Below are positions 45,488 to 57,291 of a stretch of 64,000 nucleotides of DNA, in pieces; the stretch's first letter is position 1; every line of letters starts with the position of its first letter. The position numbers and the translations under genes were made by a program. Below the pieces are notes generated by a model, which had not been told where the DNA came from, did not search any database, and saw only the letters and a list, made by a program, of their open reading frames with translations. Source of the stretch: Trichobilharzia szidati (lineage: Eukaryota; Platyhelminthes; Trematoda; Strigeidida; Schistosomatidae); contig OX235279.1 in NCBI GenBank assembly GCA_944472155.2, forward strand, positions 56,765,564 to 56,829,563, written 5' to 3'.

Positions 45488-48400
45488 TGTATGTGAATAT
45501 GAGGACCTTGTAGACTACGAGCGAATCTAACTAATGCGCTGGCTAATCTGTATTAATCGCACGTCAACAACAACAATAATACCGCCGGGCACGCAAGACA
45601 AATAAAAGAGAAGACTGGACGTTGATATGAGAGCTTTTACTGTCTCAAACAACAGTCGAAAATGTTAAACAAAACTCCGTATTTATACAATTAGAAAAAT
45701 CAATGTCACATTTTAAAAATATTAACAAACCCTGGAAATTCAGTAATTTAAATCAATAATCACGCAGACGCGTGAATCAATGATTATGCTAGTGTGTGAA
45801 ATAAATAATGAATATTAATGATTCACCTGCGTATATATTAAGCAGGCAAACCACTGATATCAGTTCTGCGACAGCCAAGGATCGAGCCCTGGACCAGCGA
45901 GCTATTTGCTGAATAGCAATAGTCACTAATCTTGACAGATATTCTAAAATTATCCTTTATTTTTCAGCTTTTGATTTTAAAAGGCATGAATTACAACAAT
46001 GAAATACCCAATAAGTACAAAAATGCGTGGAGAAATCCGCACGCGCACTGTCAACCGCGTAAATTAATCTACACAACCTGAAACTCAAAGAATATTCTCC
46101 GTCAATGTATTAATAATTTCAATAACTAGAAAAAGACTAAAAGTTATTCTGTGTTAACTGAGGAGACAAATGACGAATTAAAGAAAGATTATTTTGATGT
46201 AAAAATTGTAAGTAGCATAAACACAACTTGTACTTTGTCGAAGCTATCAAAAGTAAATGAATAAAATTTGACTTAAATTTCAGTTGAGAAAATTTGTGGT
46301 TAATTTAAGAACGTTTCTAAGCAACATTCACCAATGTATGACAGAACAAAAGGTTATTCTCGTTGATGAGTCACTAGAAAAATGAAAAGATTGCGTCTAG
46401 AGTTCGTTTGAACATGATGAAGCTGTCTGTGTCTCAAATAGATAATTCTGCTAACTCTGAGTTCTCTGAATAAAAAGAAATTACAGTTGATATTTTACCT
46501 GAAATAAAAGTTAACCTGTATGGTCCAAATCACTGAATTAGAAACCTTATCGACTATATGAACGGTTTTATATTTTTCATATTTTATCACTGGTTAATGT
46601 TATTCAGAAAGTTATAGTAACACGATGAACATTGGAGTGATAGGTTTAAATTTTCATTTCTAATACAGCGTAACTGTTCGATTACGTGCCATCAGTAACT
46701 TCGATGTAAATTTCATAAATCAGCCCTAAGATGGAGAAGGGACTATTCACATTTCAAGACTTCCTAACTGCCATCGTTAATAATGCACACAAGCTGGAAT
46801 TTAGTCACTTTTCCTAATTAATTCAAAATAATGGATAATTGACTACTCAACAGTGACTAGATTACATTTAGACTGCCCCGGGATGTGAAGCGGAACTTAA
46901 ATTTACTCATATCAGCGAATAATGGATTTCGAATTTCTGACGTTTTTGGTCTGTATAATATAATGTTGTATTCTGAAAGATGTCACAGTGAAACAGTTCT
47001 ATTTAAATATGAATTTATACTTTGCGATGAGTCGTTAAAAATACTTTCACCTTTTCAAAGATACCAATGTATTCATAAAGATATTTCATTCAACAAATTT
47101 TTTTGTAAATTTGCTGTCTGAACTGACTTGTATTTCAGACATTACATTAAGCAAGTTCTCTAGTCAAATGACAAGAATATGATCATTTTTATAGTCCTTT
47201 GAGAATAAAATCTGTATCACTCAGGGTCGACTGACATTTCTGGTTCCTGCTGACTAGATTCTCTTGGTGTTTAATACCACTGTGCATACCAGTGTCGTAT
47301 CCCACAGCTTGATGATTGCATATTCCATATTTGGTCAATGGATATTTAGGAATGCTAAAGACCAAGCCACAATACAGAATCTGGATAACAAATTTACAGA
47401 ATGCTTAGCGAAATGACCTGTATCACCATTCCACACAATGATTCACAAAGAGTGATTCACAAACTATTAGTTTTAGAAAGTGTTCATTAACCGTTCTAAT
47501 AGAAATTTCTCAAATATTTGACTGTGACAACCTACAGTGAGTTGTAGCTTTTCTCACTCTTATTATAATTTAAAACTGTGTAAAATAATATATTACACTT
47601 GAGACTAAATTATGTGGTTACTTTATAACAATTTCAAGACCTTTCTCCTGAACAGAATCGGTTCTGCGAATATCATTCAAAATGAGTCAACAAACTCATA
47701 TTTTATCTGAAATACACTTATTGGTGAGACATTCAGTTAATTAAAACAAAACTGTAAGGCATAGTCACTTGAGAAATATAATAATGGTTTGGGTGAGACA
47801 CGATAAACGAAAAACAAAACGGCATGATATAGAGTCTTGCATTTTTGGGGTGTTGTAAAAAATTATACAGAACAAAAATTTTATAATCCAATGACATTTA
47901 TGCAGATTTCATCAATTATTCTATCTTTCTGTGATCGTATTTTTCATAGTCGTCATTTTTTGTGTGCATCAAACGAAATCGTGTGTAAAACAGAAACGCA
48001 ATTTGTAAGCTTTATATTATTGACAGCGAAAACTAAGTATTTTTCCCAGCAGAGTGATCTTACTCACATGGAGCACATTTTTTACTTGACTGTTAACCAC
48101 AATAGTAGTAGATTGTCAGAATTCCGCAAACAGATAATTTTATCATTAGGAAATGCTGAAAGTAGTTCCACAACCCTGTGATGCGAAAATATAAGTGAAT
48201 TGGAAGTAATACTTAGTATTTTTGGTGGGGTAAAAATTAATTAAATTGATGCTGTGGTCATAGTCACCACTCAAAAAGCCATATTACGTAAATGCTGATC
48301 GTTGAAACTAGTTTATGAATTAGGTGGTTATCACTCATGTTGAAAAGGGTTTCTAAAATGTTAAACTTTTCGAATAAACATCAAGTAATTCAGGATTTTC

Positions 48401-48529
48401 ATCCATACAGTCTTCACAAAAGAATTGGTGGGCATAGTTTGAGTGAGTGATTCAAATGAACGCTTTCATCATTCAGTAGTCTTAGTATCGTCATAAAGCT
48501 GACCATAATGAAATTACAGGAAGTATGAT
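45488..48529. other. Unassigned AT-rich DNA
   Basis: A tRNA-like string in minus sense near 45865-45915 (gggctcgatcc) may be a SINE head. ORFs 46885-47121 and 47837-48181 (plus; 78 and 114 codons) have no recognised domain and no convincing splice context. Confidence 0.4.
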
Positions 48530-49320
48530 GAATCAGTAAGTGTACATGGAGACCTGGATTTTACCAGAAGAAAGTTCACAGAAGCCTTTAAAATGAAGAC
48601 AGGATTTGGTTGTCACTGATGTAGGAGGTAGTATGCAGTGAGATGATGAGTACACGGTGGACGCAATCAAGAGATTATATGATCTGAATTTTGTGGGTAA
48701 TATAGGTCTCATATCACACAGAGTTGAAGATTTGCAAGCGAAAACGAACAGCTTAACAAAATATGCAGTGAAGATGGCTGAACAAAGAGATAACCATGTG
48801 CGAAGCACGATTAAATGGATATACTGACTGATTTTCAGCTTCATACGATCTGAATATTGAAAGTTAATAGTACTATTGCAGTTTTAAGATAATTTAGTGC
48901 ATTGGACATAAATATAAAGCTAAGTCGGTCAACGCTTCTGATCACTGTCACGTATCAAGAAGACAGATAATGACGACACCCGACTGATAACAACAAGCAT
49001 CACTCAAAATTAGTTAGGGAAATCCAAATGAATTCGTCCCTTCATTTACTTTGGCAGCACTGTCTCAACTACAAGTGGCAATGATGAGGATGTCGAGACT
49101 AGGAAGGGTACACAGCGCAAGAAAATAGCTCGTTACTCAAACCTGCATGACCTGCAGAACTCAGAAGAATAAATGACATCCGAATTTTAAACACTAATAT
49201 CATGTCAATCCTTTCAAATGGTTCAGAAACATGGTAGGCAAATTACCAGAAACATCTGTATCAACTCCCTGTGTTCCATAGTGAAGATCGGACAGTCAAC
49301 CAGAATAGATAAACAAGCAA
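48530..49320 (+). pseudogene. RTE-clade retrotransposon fragment
   Basis: Plus strand: EAFKMKTG (start of the KTGVRQGC block), IGLISHRVEDLQAKTNSL at about 48700 (after the catalytic block, whose Asp pair is changed to FVGN), FIYFGSTVSTTSGNDEDVET near 49040, and a damaged GSETW-like block near 49225. Multiple stops and frame changes. Confidence 0.75.
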
Positions 49321-50045
49321 CAAAAAATACGCAACAATTGTCTGACTAATATGCCATTCAGTGATCTGTGAGTCAATAAATGTTCTAGATCTTTAACTAT
49401 TAGTTCATGTAGTGATCACCTTATATAATTGCGTAATTAAAATAATAAGAAATGCAGAAGGTTTTAAGCATTTTGATGGATGGAAATTCTGGTAGCCTGG
49501 TAAATTAAGCAGGCCGAGTTAACACCAGTAAAATAAACTAGTGAATTTGCAGTAATGCATGTAAATAAGGGTGATGAAAGATACTTTATTTTAAATCACA
49601 GAAACCAACTAGGAATGCTGCTGCAAAAATAGAAAAATAATGTAGGAAAACTACTACATGATTAACTTATTCACACAGTGTTGTTACTCTATGATGAAAC
49701 ATATCGCATTTTGTCAATAAAGATTCGAACACAAGATTGCAGGAAGAACAACAGACGTCTCTCTGTAAACTGAATACTTTTAGTTTGAGATTTTACATGA
49801 ATGAAGATCAGGCTTAGCTGTCATCCTTTAGACGATCGCGGTTTTATGCACTACACAGTGAACTGGGCTGCATGAATCACTAATTGACGGCTGCGGATAT
49901 TAGACTATATTTGAGCCGTTTCATGCAGAAGTCGTAGGAACCATAATTTAGAACGATATACTTTCCTCAGTCACTACAAAATGAGGCTTAACATCGTATC
50001 TTGTGTCAGCACTTACCAAGTTCCTTTCCTTTACAGTCATTGAAG
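49321..50045. other. Unassigned DNA
   Basis: May include the 3' part of the hammerhead-bearing repeat read at 50046-50170 (minus), but boundaries are unclear. Confidence 0.35.
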
Positions 50046-50170
50046 TTGAATTTCACGACCATCCGACACTAGTCTGGGGTCCATTAAAACTACGGCATTC
50101 TGGACGGCCGTTGCGTCCTAGTTTAGGACCTTGCAGCAGTATGTACATATTATCTTGCGCGAGACCATGG
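50046..50170 (-). mobile_element. Third hammerhead-bearing repeat lineage
   Basis: Minus strand carries a hammerhead-like region at 50094-50149 followed by text similar to the SmA SINE 3' half (gttttaatgga). No clear tRNA boxes upstream, so it may be a truncated or non-tRNA member. Confidence 0.5.
50094..50149 (-). ncRNA. Decayed hammerhead with covarying stems
   Basis: Stem I CATACTG / CAGAATG (6 pairs, one A-A); stem II GTCC / GGAC with loop TAAACTA; stem III ACGGCCGT, where the SINE type has ACAGCTGT (paired change); GTC cleavage site. The core CTGCAAG and GCAA have lost essential bases. Confidence 0.5.
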
Positions 50171-50608
50171 ACATAATAAACAAATGAATGAAATATAGCT
50201 CCAATGTGATCACATTCACAAGAGCACTGCAAATAACAGAAAGTGACAAAGTTTTATCAAATGACTAGTCATCTTTTACGAAACAGCTGAAGGAAACCAA
50301 AAGTAAGCGAACTGACGACTTCTTGAATTCTGTATTCAGACAAGGGAAAAGCTGCTTTTTTAGTTGATACTATCGAATGTCTTGTAGAGAGCTTTAAGTC
50401 CTACATAAGTGATATTAACAAAATATACCGTATGAATTAAGATGGATTTATGCAGATACCTTGGCAGTCACTAGTCGAAAAGACTGATGTTTTTTGCATA
50501 GTTAAGACAACTCACCGTTTGCTTATAAATTCTACTCTTCTACAAGTCAATTAACTTTCAAATCACGGAATATACACATTTGATCATAGGGAATAAAAAA
50601 GACGGTTG

Positions 50609-50652
50609 CAGCGAAGAAAATTTTCTTTTCGACGAAGTCATCATCTAGGCTG
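50609..50652 (-). ncRNA. Hammerhead-like motif (Penelope 3'-end type)
   Basis: Minus strand: stem I CAGC / GCTG (4 pairs); core CTAGATGA (one inserted A); stem II GAC / GTC with TTC loop; GAA; stem III within AAGAAAATTTTCTT; C then cleavage. Compared with 36122-36162 (GAGC / GTTC) the stem I pairs differ on both sides yet still pair. Confidence 0.55.
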
Positions 50653-50721
50653 TACATTCATCCATTTGATATAAATACACGAATGTACAGCCTAGATGAT
50701 GACTTCGTCGAAAAGAAAATT
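50619..50721. repeat. 41-bp inverted repeat, 21-bp spacer
   Basis: 50619-50659 and 50681-50721 are perfect reverse complements and each contains the hammerhead-like core region. The right copy lacks a matching stem I 3' side. Confidence 0.9.
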
Positions 50722-50751
50722 AACTTTCAATAGTGTAAAATATTCTCAATC

Positions 50752-50778
50752 ATATATATATATATATATATATATATT
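50752..50778. repeat. (TA)n microsatellite
   Basis: Uninterrupted AT alternation. Confidence 0.95.
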
Positions 50779-50939
50779 AGTTACAGTAACTATCCAGAAT
50801 TCAAGAATAAAACAACACTGTAATATACAAAAGATCACAAAATTAATTTGTCAAAATAACTACTAGTAGTAAGTCACCTGACAAGATGATGAATACGTTA
50901 CCCTAAATTCTTGCTTCTGTGACAAGGTTCTATGCCAAA

Positions 50940-51858
50940 GACTTTCAAGGAGTATACGAAGAACATTTTATGCAGCACACCTATGTTTGTCATTCTCTAG
51001 CCGACGAATGATTGGGACGCAAACGAAGGATAAGCTTGATAGTTTTGCCATATCTATGTGCATTTATCAATTCAACTGCACCTTCGGTGACAGTTATATT
51101 GGGCGTACTACTAGACAGCTTAGCAAACGTGTTAGTGAACATCTCACATCGTGGTTTGGCAAAAGACAGACAAAAACAATTCGTAGCTCAATTTTGTCAC
51201 ACTTAATTGATAGTGGTCATGTAATCGAGAAAACGAGAGCCTTCAAAGTAATTCATCGTATTCCACCGAATCTTTCCAATAGACTTCGTATTCGTCTACT
51301 ACACACAGCTGAGGCAATAGGCATTCGAACTATTAAACCTAAATTATGTATTCAAAAAAAGTTCGTACAGCCATTATCCCTCCCTTGGCCTATAAAGACA
51401 TAACCAACTAATGACCTCTACACCACCCTTTGTTTATATTTTCAACCCCTCTCTTATCATCCCTTAATCTTATCTTCATTATAAACGTGTTCGATTTCCT
51501 TCCCTTACAATCTAACATTACTTAATCGGTTCATTTGTTTTTACTAGCCTTTATCGACTACTTCCACCTGAACAGTTGTTTGTTTAATCATGCTGTTTTT
51601 CATGATTCGTGTTATCACAGATTGCCTCACTTTTTCATCCTTATTATTGATTAAACCATTTTTATTATTACTATTATTATTATTACTACTTTTATGACTA
51701 ATTACACAATTTATTTTCACCATCGTATTATCCTATAGACAAAACACCATGATTGGTTTATATCTGAATTTTTATTTGTAAACATATATATTAGAGTTAA
51801 GCCTGATGAGATCTAATTGAAAACAGTATTGTTCGCCTAAGTGTGTTGTTCTAAATAT
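50940..51858 (+). pseudogene. Penelope-like element 3' end (family A), best preserved GIY-YIG domain
   Basis: The frame 50987-51403 is open for 138 codons. YQFNCTFGDSYIGRTTRQL at residues 27-45 (YIG 37-39), Arg48 in KRVSEH, SHLIDSGH (71-78), HTAEAIGIR with Glu109, and IKPKLCIQKKFVQPL (117-131). These fit the GIY-YIG nuclease fold: Tyr, Arg and Glu active-site residues are all present. The reverse transcriptase upstream is absent, so it is a 5'-truncated insertion. The 3' UTR to 51858 ends with a hammerhead. It provides the unfilled target site for the SINE in the 4.1-kb copy. Confidence 0.88.
51797..51840 (+). ncRNA. Hammerhead ribozyme in Penelope family A 3' end, copy 2
   Basis: As at 4919-4962: core CTGATGA, stem II GAT / ATT, GAA, stem III AACA / TGTT with GTAT loop, C at 51834. 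Stem I is TTAAGC / GCCTAA with one mismatch. Confidence 0.72.
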
Positions 51859-54534
51859 TAGGGTTTGATAATTAAAGGCTTTCAGTCATAACAAGTGAAT
51901 CGGTAAACTAATTACAAGGAAGGAACAAGCCCAGTTAGACCTAAATCGAAAAAGCAGTTTGTCAAAATATCGATGGTAATTCCGGAATGCTGAAAAATAG
52001 TGCTAAACGTCTGGTAACCGAGTTTATTAATCCGTGAATATAATGATGCCAAAAAGCAGTGAGAAATTCTGCTAAATACCGAATATGACTATTCTCCCTC
52101 AAATACCATAAGCTCCACCCAGTCATCAAAATACAAGAATACAAAGACTAGCCTGTGATTGAGAGAACAATTTTATAAGATAAACATTTATCGTATGTAT
52201 GCGGTGTCAACAGACATAAAATTAAACCATGTCAATGGTTAAACAAGTTGATTTGATTGGTTGTATGACGTTAAAAATATTGTTGCGTGTGGACAAAATA
52301 TGTCGAATATAATCATCATGTCCTTGTAACAGTATGAGTCTTAGACTGAAAAACAAAACGTAACTGTATAGGTAGTGGCTTAAAATATCGATTCTATATG
52401 CTGTACTCTGAATGAACGTGACGTTACTCCTAACTTCCCCTTCATCTCACTAGAGCTGTAACCGTATTAGACGTTATTAATGCGATGCTGCAAAAAGTGC
52501 ATAACTGATGTTTGTTTGTTAATAAACTTATGAAGATTACGTTTTTTTTCTAATCGCACGAAGAAATTTAATTACACTCCTACTTCATAGTGCACTAGCC
52601 AAAAAAGCTGCTTACATCGGTAGTTTACATAAAAGTGCCACTTAAATGTAAAAGTATGCTATTACAAATGATCACAAGTTAGAGATTGAGCTATAATTTT
52701 AGCTTGATAGGATGACGCTTTAAGTTATTTTCAATTGTTAACCATTTTGTTATTAATTTTATTTTTATTGTAAACACTTATAGGTAAAAATCACAGTTTA
52801 AAGTTCTCTATTTGAGTTTACGTTCAGCTGTTAGAATTCAGTTAGCCTTGATTAGCGATCATATGACGATAGTGTTTACTAAAATGAATCAATCGTAGTG
52901 ATTAATGATATTAGAACAGTTCACATTTTGAATTTACAGTAGAAGAATAACACTGTTGTTCTTTTTTTGTAGTAAACAAGAGTTATTTGCACTTTAAAAA
53001 TCAGTGACAACATTAAAATCAAGTATCTTGGATTAGTTAACCTTAAATTTTCAGTAAATAAAGGCATCTTATTTGAATACTGTGTACACCAGAAGTAATA
53101 ACACAAAATAAGAAACCATCCGAAGTTTTACATTTCAGTTTGTAAAATAATAATGAAGGAAGATAATCACTAGGTTATAAAATATTAAAAAAAGAATAGG
53201 CATCAAAACTTGTGAATACTTGCCTATCGAATTCGTAAAAGTATGAATAGTTTCGAAAATACAACAAGTAGTACTTACGCATTATGTGGATATTATAAAA
53301 AGTGGCATTCAAAACTTCTAGTTAAATTTTGAAAACTGAGTGATTTAAGTCAATTTGTAAATAAAATTCAGTCACCCTGCTATACAGTGCAATCCAGTTT
53401 TAATGACAGTGATGGTGTTTTTCTCCATTTGTGTTAATCAAATCAATATAAATATATATATTTCTCGAGAGGATTCACCGCTCTCCACTAAGATTGTTTT
53501 TATCTGTTGTAAGATTTCAACTGAATAATAGTTTTACACTGAAAAATAATTTTTCTGGTAATGGCGTTATGCAATAATATATGCTCATTACCGAATAATA
53601 CCCTGAACAGTTATTTTTTGGATCAGGAAAAATACTCCATAAACTTTTGAGAAACAATCAGACTGTATTTGCAGCCTATAATTACAAATTAAGACAGGTG
53701 ATAAACGATAAACCTCGTTCTGTCTGACTGTGAAAGGTATACGATTTTTTTATTAAATGTACACTCTACAAAGTGAACACAGAATATACAGCAGTATGAA
53801 ATTATTCTCTAAGAAAAGTTTCATTAGGTAGTGAAATCCAAATGCACAGAATTTAATTAATCCTATTTGATCATCAGGAGCTTGCATCGGGTCACTTTAT
53901 TTATCGACATTGTACAAATAAAAGAGAAAGTTCAGCAAACTTGAAGAATAACTTGGAGTTGGTATTTACTGTCCAGTTGTGTTGCCCAATAGCAACCACG
54001 ATGAAATCCTACTTCAAATTGAAGCAAACACTAAAGATGTTACCTAGACGAAAAATGTAAGCATAGTAATTAAATTAACCAGCTCAGAGAAGAAATCAGG
54101 AATTTTCCCCATAACTTCAGAAGCTTAGAATTACTGACCTAATAACGGATATGAAATAATTATAAAGCTTGATTTATTTTATATCGTGAGTACATCTGTC
54201 AGCAAAAAATTAGGCTGGGAAAAATACTTTTTTCAGTGGCTTTCATAATTCAGAATTACTTCAGCTGATTAGAGTGGACGGGATTCTCAAATACAACATG
54301 TAAATAAATATCCACAGTAAGTGATATCATAGTTGTTTAAGGAGTATTCGATTTGTGAAAATTTGCAGAAAAGCATCCTGTAGTTGCATTAGAACAGCCG
54401 GAACGATGAGTTTAGTCATCTTACCACCTTGACGGAATTTATTAGCTCTTGTGCTCAAGTAGAGCTATACATATACATTGACCTCTGTTTTATTTCAAAC
54501 ATGTACCACAGCACTAATCATTAATTTTTATTTT
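51859..54534. other. Unassigned AT-rich DNA
   Basis: Nothing recognised. ORFs 51962-52144 and 52921-53106 (minus) have no motif. Confidence 0.45.
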
Positions 54535-54720
54535 TTATTTTGATTACAGCTTGATGCCACACCGTATTTTCAGTACAAGTATGGAATTTTCAGCATGGAT
54601 ATCGGTAGGCCAAATTTTGCAGATCGACCATAGATATCGGGTGTGCGTCTGCAGGGGATCGAACCCGGACCATGTGCATGTTCGGCGAGAGTCCTAACCA
54701 CTGTGCCACCGACGCACTTA
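54535..54720 (-). mobile_element. tRNA-derived SINE with A-rich 3' end
   Basis: Minus strand starts GTGCGTC and the head closes with GACGCAC, a perfect 7-bp acceptor-like stem; GGCACAGTGGTTAGG (box A) and GGTTCGATCCC (box B) are intact. The body then runs to an A-rich end at 54535. The same body is at 45397-45487. A second copy of the body argues against a functional tRNA. Confidence 0.8.
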
Positions 54721-54944
54721 TAGTTATGTCATCAAGAAGGAAAAGATAGTTAACATTTTTTATTGATGTTTGAAATGTCATAACATCAGTTTGAGTGAAG
54801 GTGAACTATTAGATGTAATGAGTATAGAAAAATTTCAGCTGAGGTGTATTCTCTTTTCTTAATAAATTTGAAAATGAAATCTTATAATAAATTGTTTCTG
54901 TTTAGAAGTTATGCAATGGTAGGAAAACATTTTTTATCAGAGGC

Positions 54945-55185
54945 TAAATTAATGACGTCGTTCCACGGTCTCCTGTGTGTGTGCTCAGTCCACCTCTACT
55001 TTCTTCAGAATATTTGCTACGCAGTAGGTTCTTGATTGGTCCATTCCCAAAGGTTCTTGTTGCTAACTGTTTCTGATCATCTGATCTCCAATATGGAGCC
55101 AAGTCATGTGTTAGTGGGAGTCTGTAGGAGGTTGTTAGAAATGCTTTTCATGATGCACTAAGTTTCTGAGTTTTTTCCTGGTTTA
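54945..55185 (-). pseudogene. RTE-clade retrotransposon 3' fragment
   Basis: Minus-strand pieces (SISNNLLQTPTNT, SETVSNKNLWEWTNQEPTA, WTEHTHRRPWND) match the same region of the 44-kb copy. Confidence 0.6.
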
Positions 55186-55884
55186 CGCAAAGCAAATAGT
55201 ATTTCTGAAAATGTCTATTGGCTTATGGACAGGAAAAGGTTAACAACATGACTTATATACTGGTAAATATATCATCGTTTATAAGTTAAAAATACAACAA
55301 ATGGTATACTTCTCCAAAAGAAAACGGTTGTACTGTTTCATTATCCTGTGAATACTGAAACCGTTTATGCGCATTGCCTTCCCGATATCAAAAAAGTATT
55401 TTTTTTTTTCAACACAGTAAGTAACAACAAAACTTGTTCACAATAAATTGGATATCTTGAAATAACATTTAATGCATAATGCTTGTGTAGTTATACCTGG
55501 CGGAGAATACTTTCAGTATCATGTGTGAAGTTTTCGAAGTGCAACATGCAAATGATGCAGATATCTGAAAACAAAGCAGTATAGTTATTTCAGACAATAT
55601 TGCAGCGAAGTCTGCTTTTGTTAAACTCAGTGAAACACACAAATACGGTTAACTAAGGTTACTTGTGTTTTCTCTCAACTTCTTAAATCTTATGAAAAAC
55701 GCTTTGATAACCTTAAGTAAAAATCTTGGAAAAATAAGCATTATAGGAGCTATAGAGTAGATCAAATCTCAAAAGAATTCAAATGGCTCATATTCAGGCT
55801 ACGAATGTATCATGTAAAGCAGTTTACTGAATGTTTACCAGATGCGCTTAATTAGACTGTATTTAATACTACTTTTCTTTTCAG
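55186..55884. other. Unassigned DNA
   Basis: Nothing recognised. Confidence 0.4.
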
Positions 55885-56044
55885 GATTTTTGCCGTACCA
55901 TTTCGTTTCACCTAATATCAAATTAATCGTAATCCAAAGTCTTAGTATCATATCACATATTTTGTTCCTTATCTCAAGGAATTATCGGTTGTCATGCTGT
56001 TATGATCTCAGTAGAGACGTTTATTGCATGTTTGATCAAAATGA
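55885..56044 (+). CDS. Possible host exon
   Basis: A strong acceptor-like tract (cttttcttttcag) ends at 55884 and gtaaag follows at 56045. The 160-nt segment stays open: FLPYHFVSPNIKLIVIQSLS, then a hydrophobic run and SRNYRLSCCYDLSRDVYC. It would contain one membrane-spanning stretch. FLPYHF is reminiscent of transmembrane helix 6 of class A GPCRs, but this is a guess from six residues. No partner exon was found. Confidence 0.22.
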
Positions 56045-56247
56045 GTAAAGTGTGAAAATATAATTCCATGATAATAAACCACAACACCTATGAAAGTTCA
56101 AGTGATGAGTTTGTTGAATTTAATTTGGATTTCTCTTTGATTCATCCATATTGGACCTAATGCTGGATCATACGAAAAATTCGACGATGTCTGATGGTCA
56201 GCGTGACGGCTGGAATACAGGATGAGAATTTCGTCTCATTTTTGAAT

Positions 56248-56460
56248 CTGGTCCCACTGGCCTAATGGTTTACGAGCTCACCTTGTAACCAGAAGGTCCT
56301 GGGTTCGAATCCAGGTGGGTGCGTACTGCTGAAGAGTCCCAAACCAGAGCAAAATGGCTGTCGAGTAATCACAGGTTTTCCAATGGTCCTCTAACTGATT
56401 TCAGTCCATGATGAAATCCTGTAACCAATCAATCAAATCACTACAAACCAATACTTGAAT
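56248..56460 (+). mobile_element. SmA-B SINE
   Basis: Box A TGGCCTAATGG, box B GGTTCGAATCC, hammerhead region 56323-56368 and tail ending accaatacttgaat. Core CTGAAGA is intact, but stem II (GTCC / GAGC) and GAAA (now AAAA) are damaged. Confidence 0.85.
56323..56368 (+). ncRNA. Decayed hammerhead of SINE 56248-56460
   Basis: Core CTGAAGA fits CUGANGA exactly; the downstream strand has lost the G of GAAA and two stem II pairs; stem I is GTACTG / GAGTAA. Confidence 0.45.
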
Positions 56461-56464
56461 ATCG

Positions 56465-56910
56465 ATACATTCTTAGTTGATTCGTGAACAGAATTTCTTG
56501 TTGCTCATCCTTTCTGGTCATATGACCTCTAGTATGCTGCAAAGGCAGGCGTTGGTGAAAGTCTGCAGAAGACTATTGGAAATGCTTTCTGTGACCCACC
56601 AAGTCTCTGAACTATAGAGGGTAACCGATTTGACATAAGTGTTACAAATCAATGTCTCGTTCTTGATACTGATATTAGGAAGTTCCTACAGTGATTGCAA
56701 GGTAATGAATAATTACCTTGTTTTTGAGATCCTGCCTTTGACATTTTCATCCATGCAGCCTTTAGATGAAACAATGTTGCCTAGGTAAGCGACAGAAGCC
56801 TCCTCCTTCAAATTTATTCCGTCTATAGCGACTGTTGTTGTTGGCTGCTTTTCTTTATCACGACAATCTGTCCTTTTTCTCCTCCTTTTCTGCATCTTCT
56901 ACCTTTATGT
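56465..56910 (-). pseudogene. RTE-clade retrotransposon 3' fragment
   Basis: Minus frame: TTTVAIDGINLKEEASVAYL, GNIVSSKGCMDENVKGRI, then VTLYSSETW. These are the ITINGVNLKEV, YLGSI and YGSETW blocks of the RTE C-terminal half. Confidence 0.78.
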
Positions 56911-57159
56911 GTAAAACATAAAAGATATAATTATTCGCAAACTGTAAACAAATTTGAGATTTCGATTATTTACCATCGAAAACTAAATACTTATTCATGG
57001 AATAAAATATTCGATGTGAGGCTTACATTCACTATGAAGTAATAAGGTCAAAAGGTTTTAACAAGTAGCTTTCAACTGTATGTAATAACTTGAAAGGTTA
57101 TCGCCTTCTTCCGAAGGATTTTGTTGCACCCCTAAAAGAAATACTTTCAAACACAACAT
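56911..57159. other. Unassigned DNA
   Basis: Nothing recognised. Confidence 0.4.
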
Positions 57160-57291
57160 GATATGATTATGAGCAATAGTTTGTGCTCTAAACGTCATCA
57201 GTTAATATTACTGTATAACACTGTACGATTTATCAAAATAAAATCTTATCTGTAATGGAGTTATACTCTACCACAGTGCTTAAGTTTTATA
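57160..57291 (-). repeat. Solo Penelope family D small segment, minus orientation
   Basis: tgatatgattatgag, then cgtcatcagttaatatta, then ctgtaatggagttatac and taccacagtgctt. The same order, reversed, as 38494-38635. Confidence 0.75.

Noticed and set aside
47837..48181. 114-codon ORF as a host gene
   Set aside because: No domain, no signal peptide, no splice or promoter context; composition matches the surroundings.
54640..54718. Functional tRNA gene, because of the perfect acceptor-like stem
   Set aside because: The anticodon arm does not fold well, and the attached body recurs at 45.4 kb.
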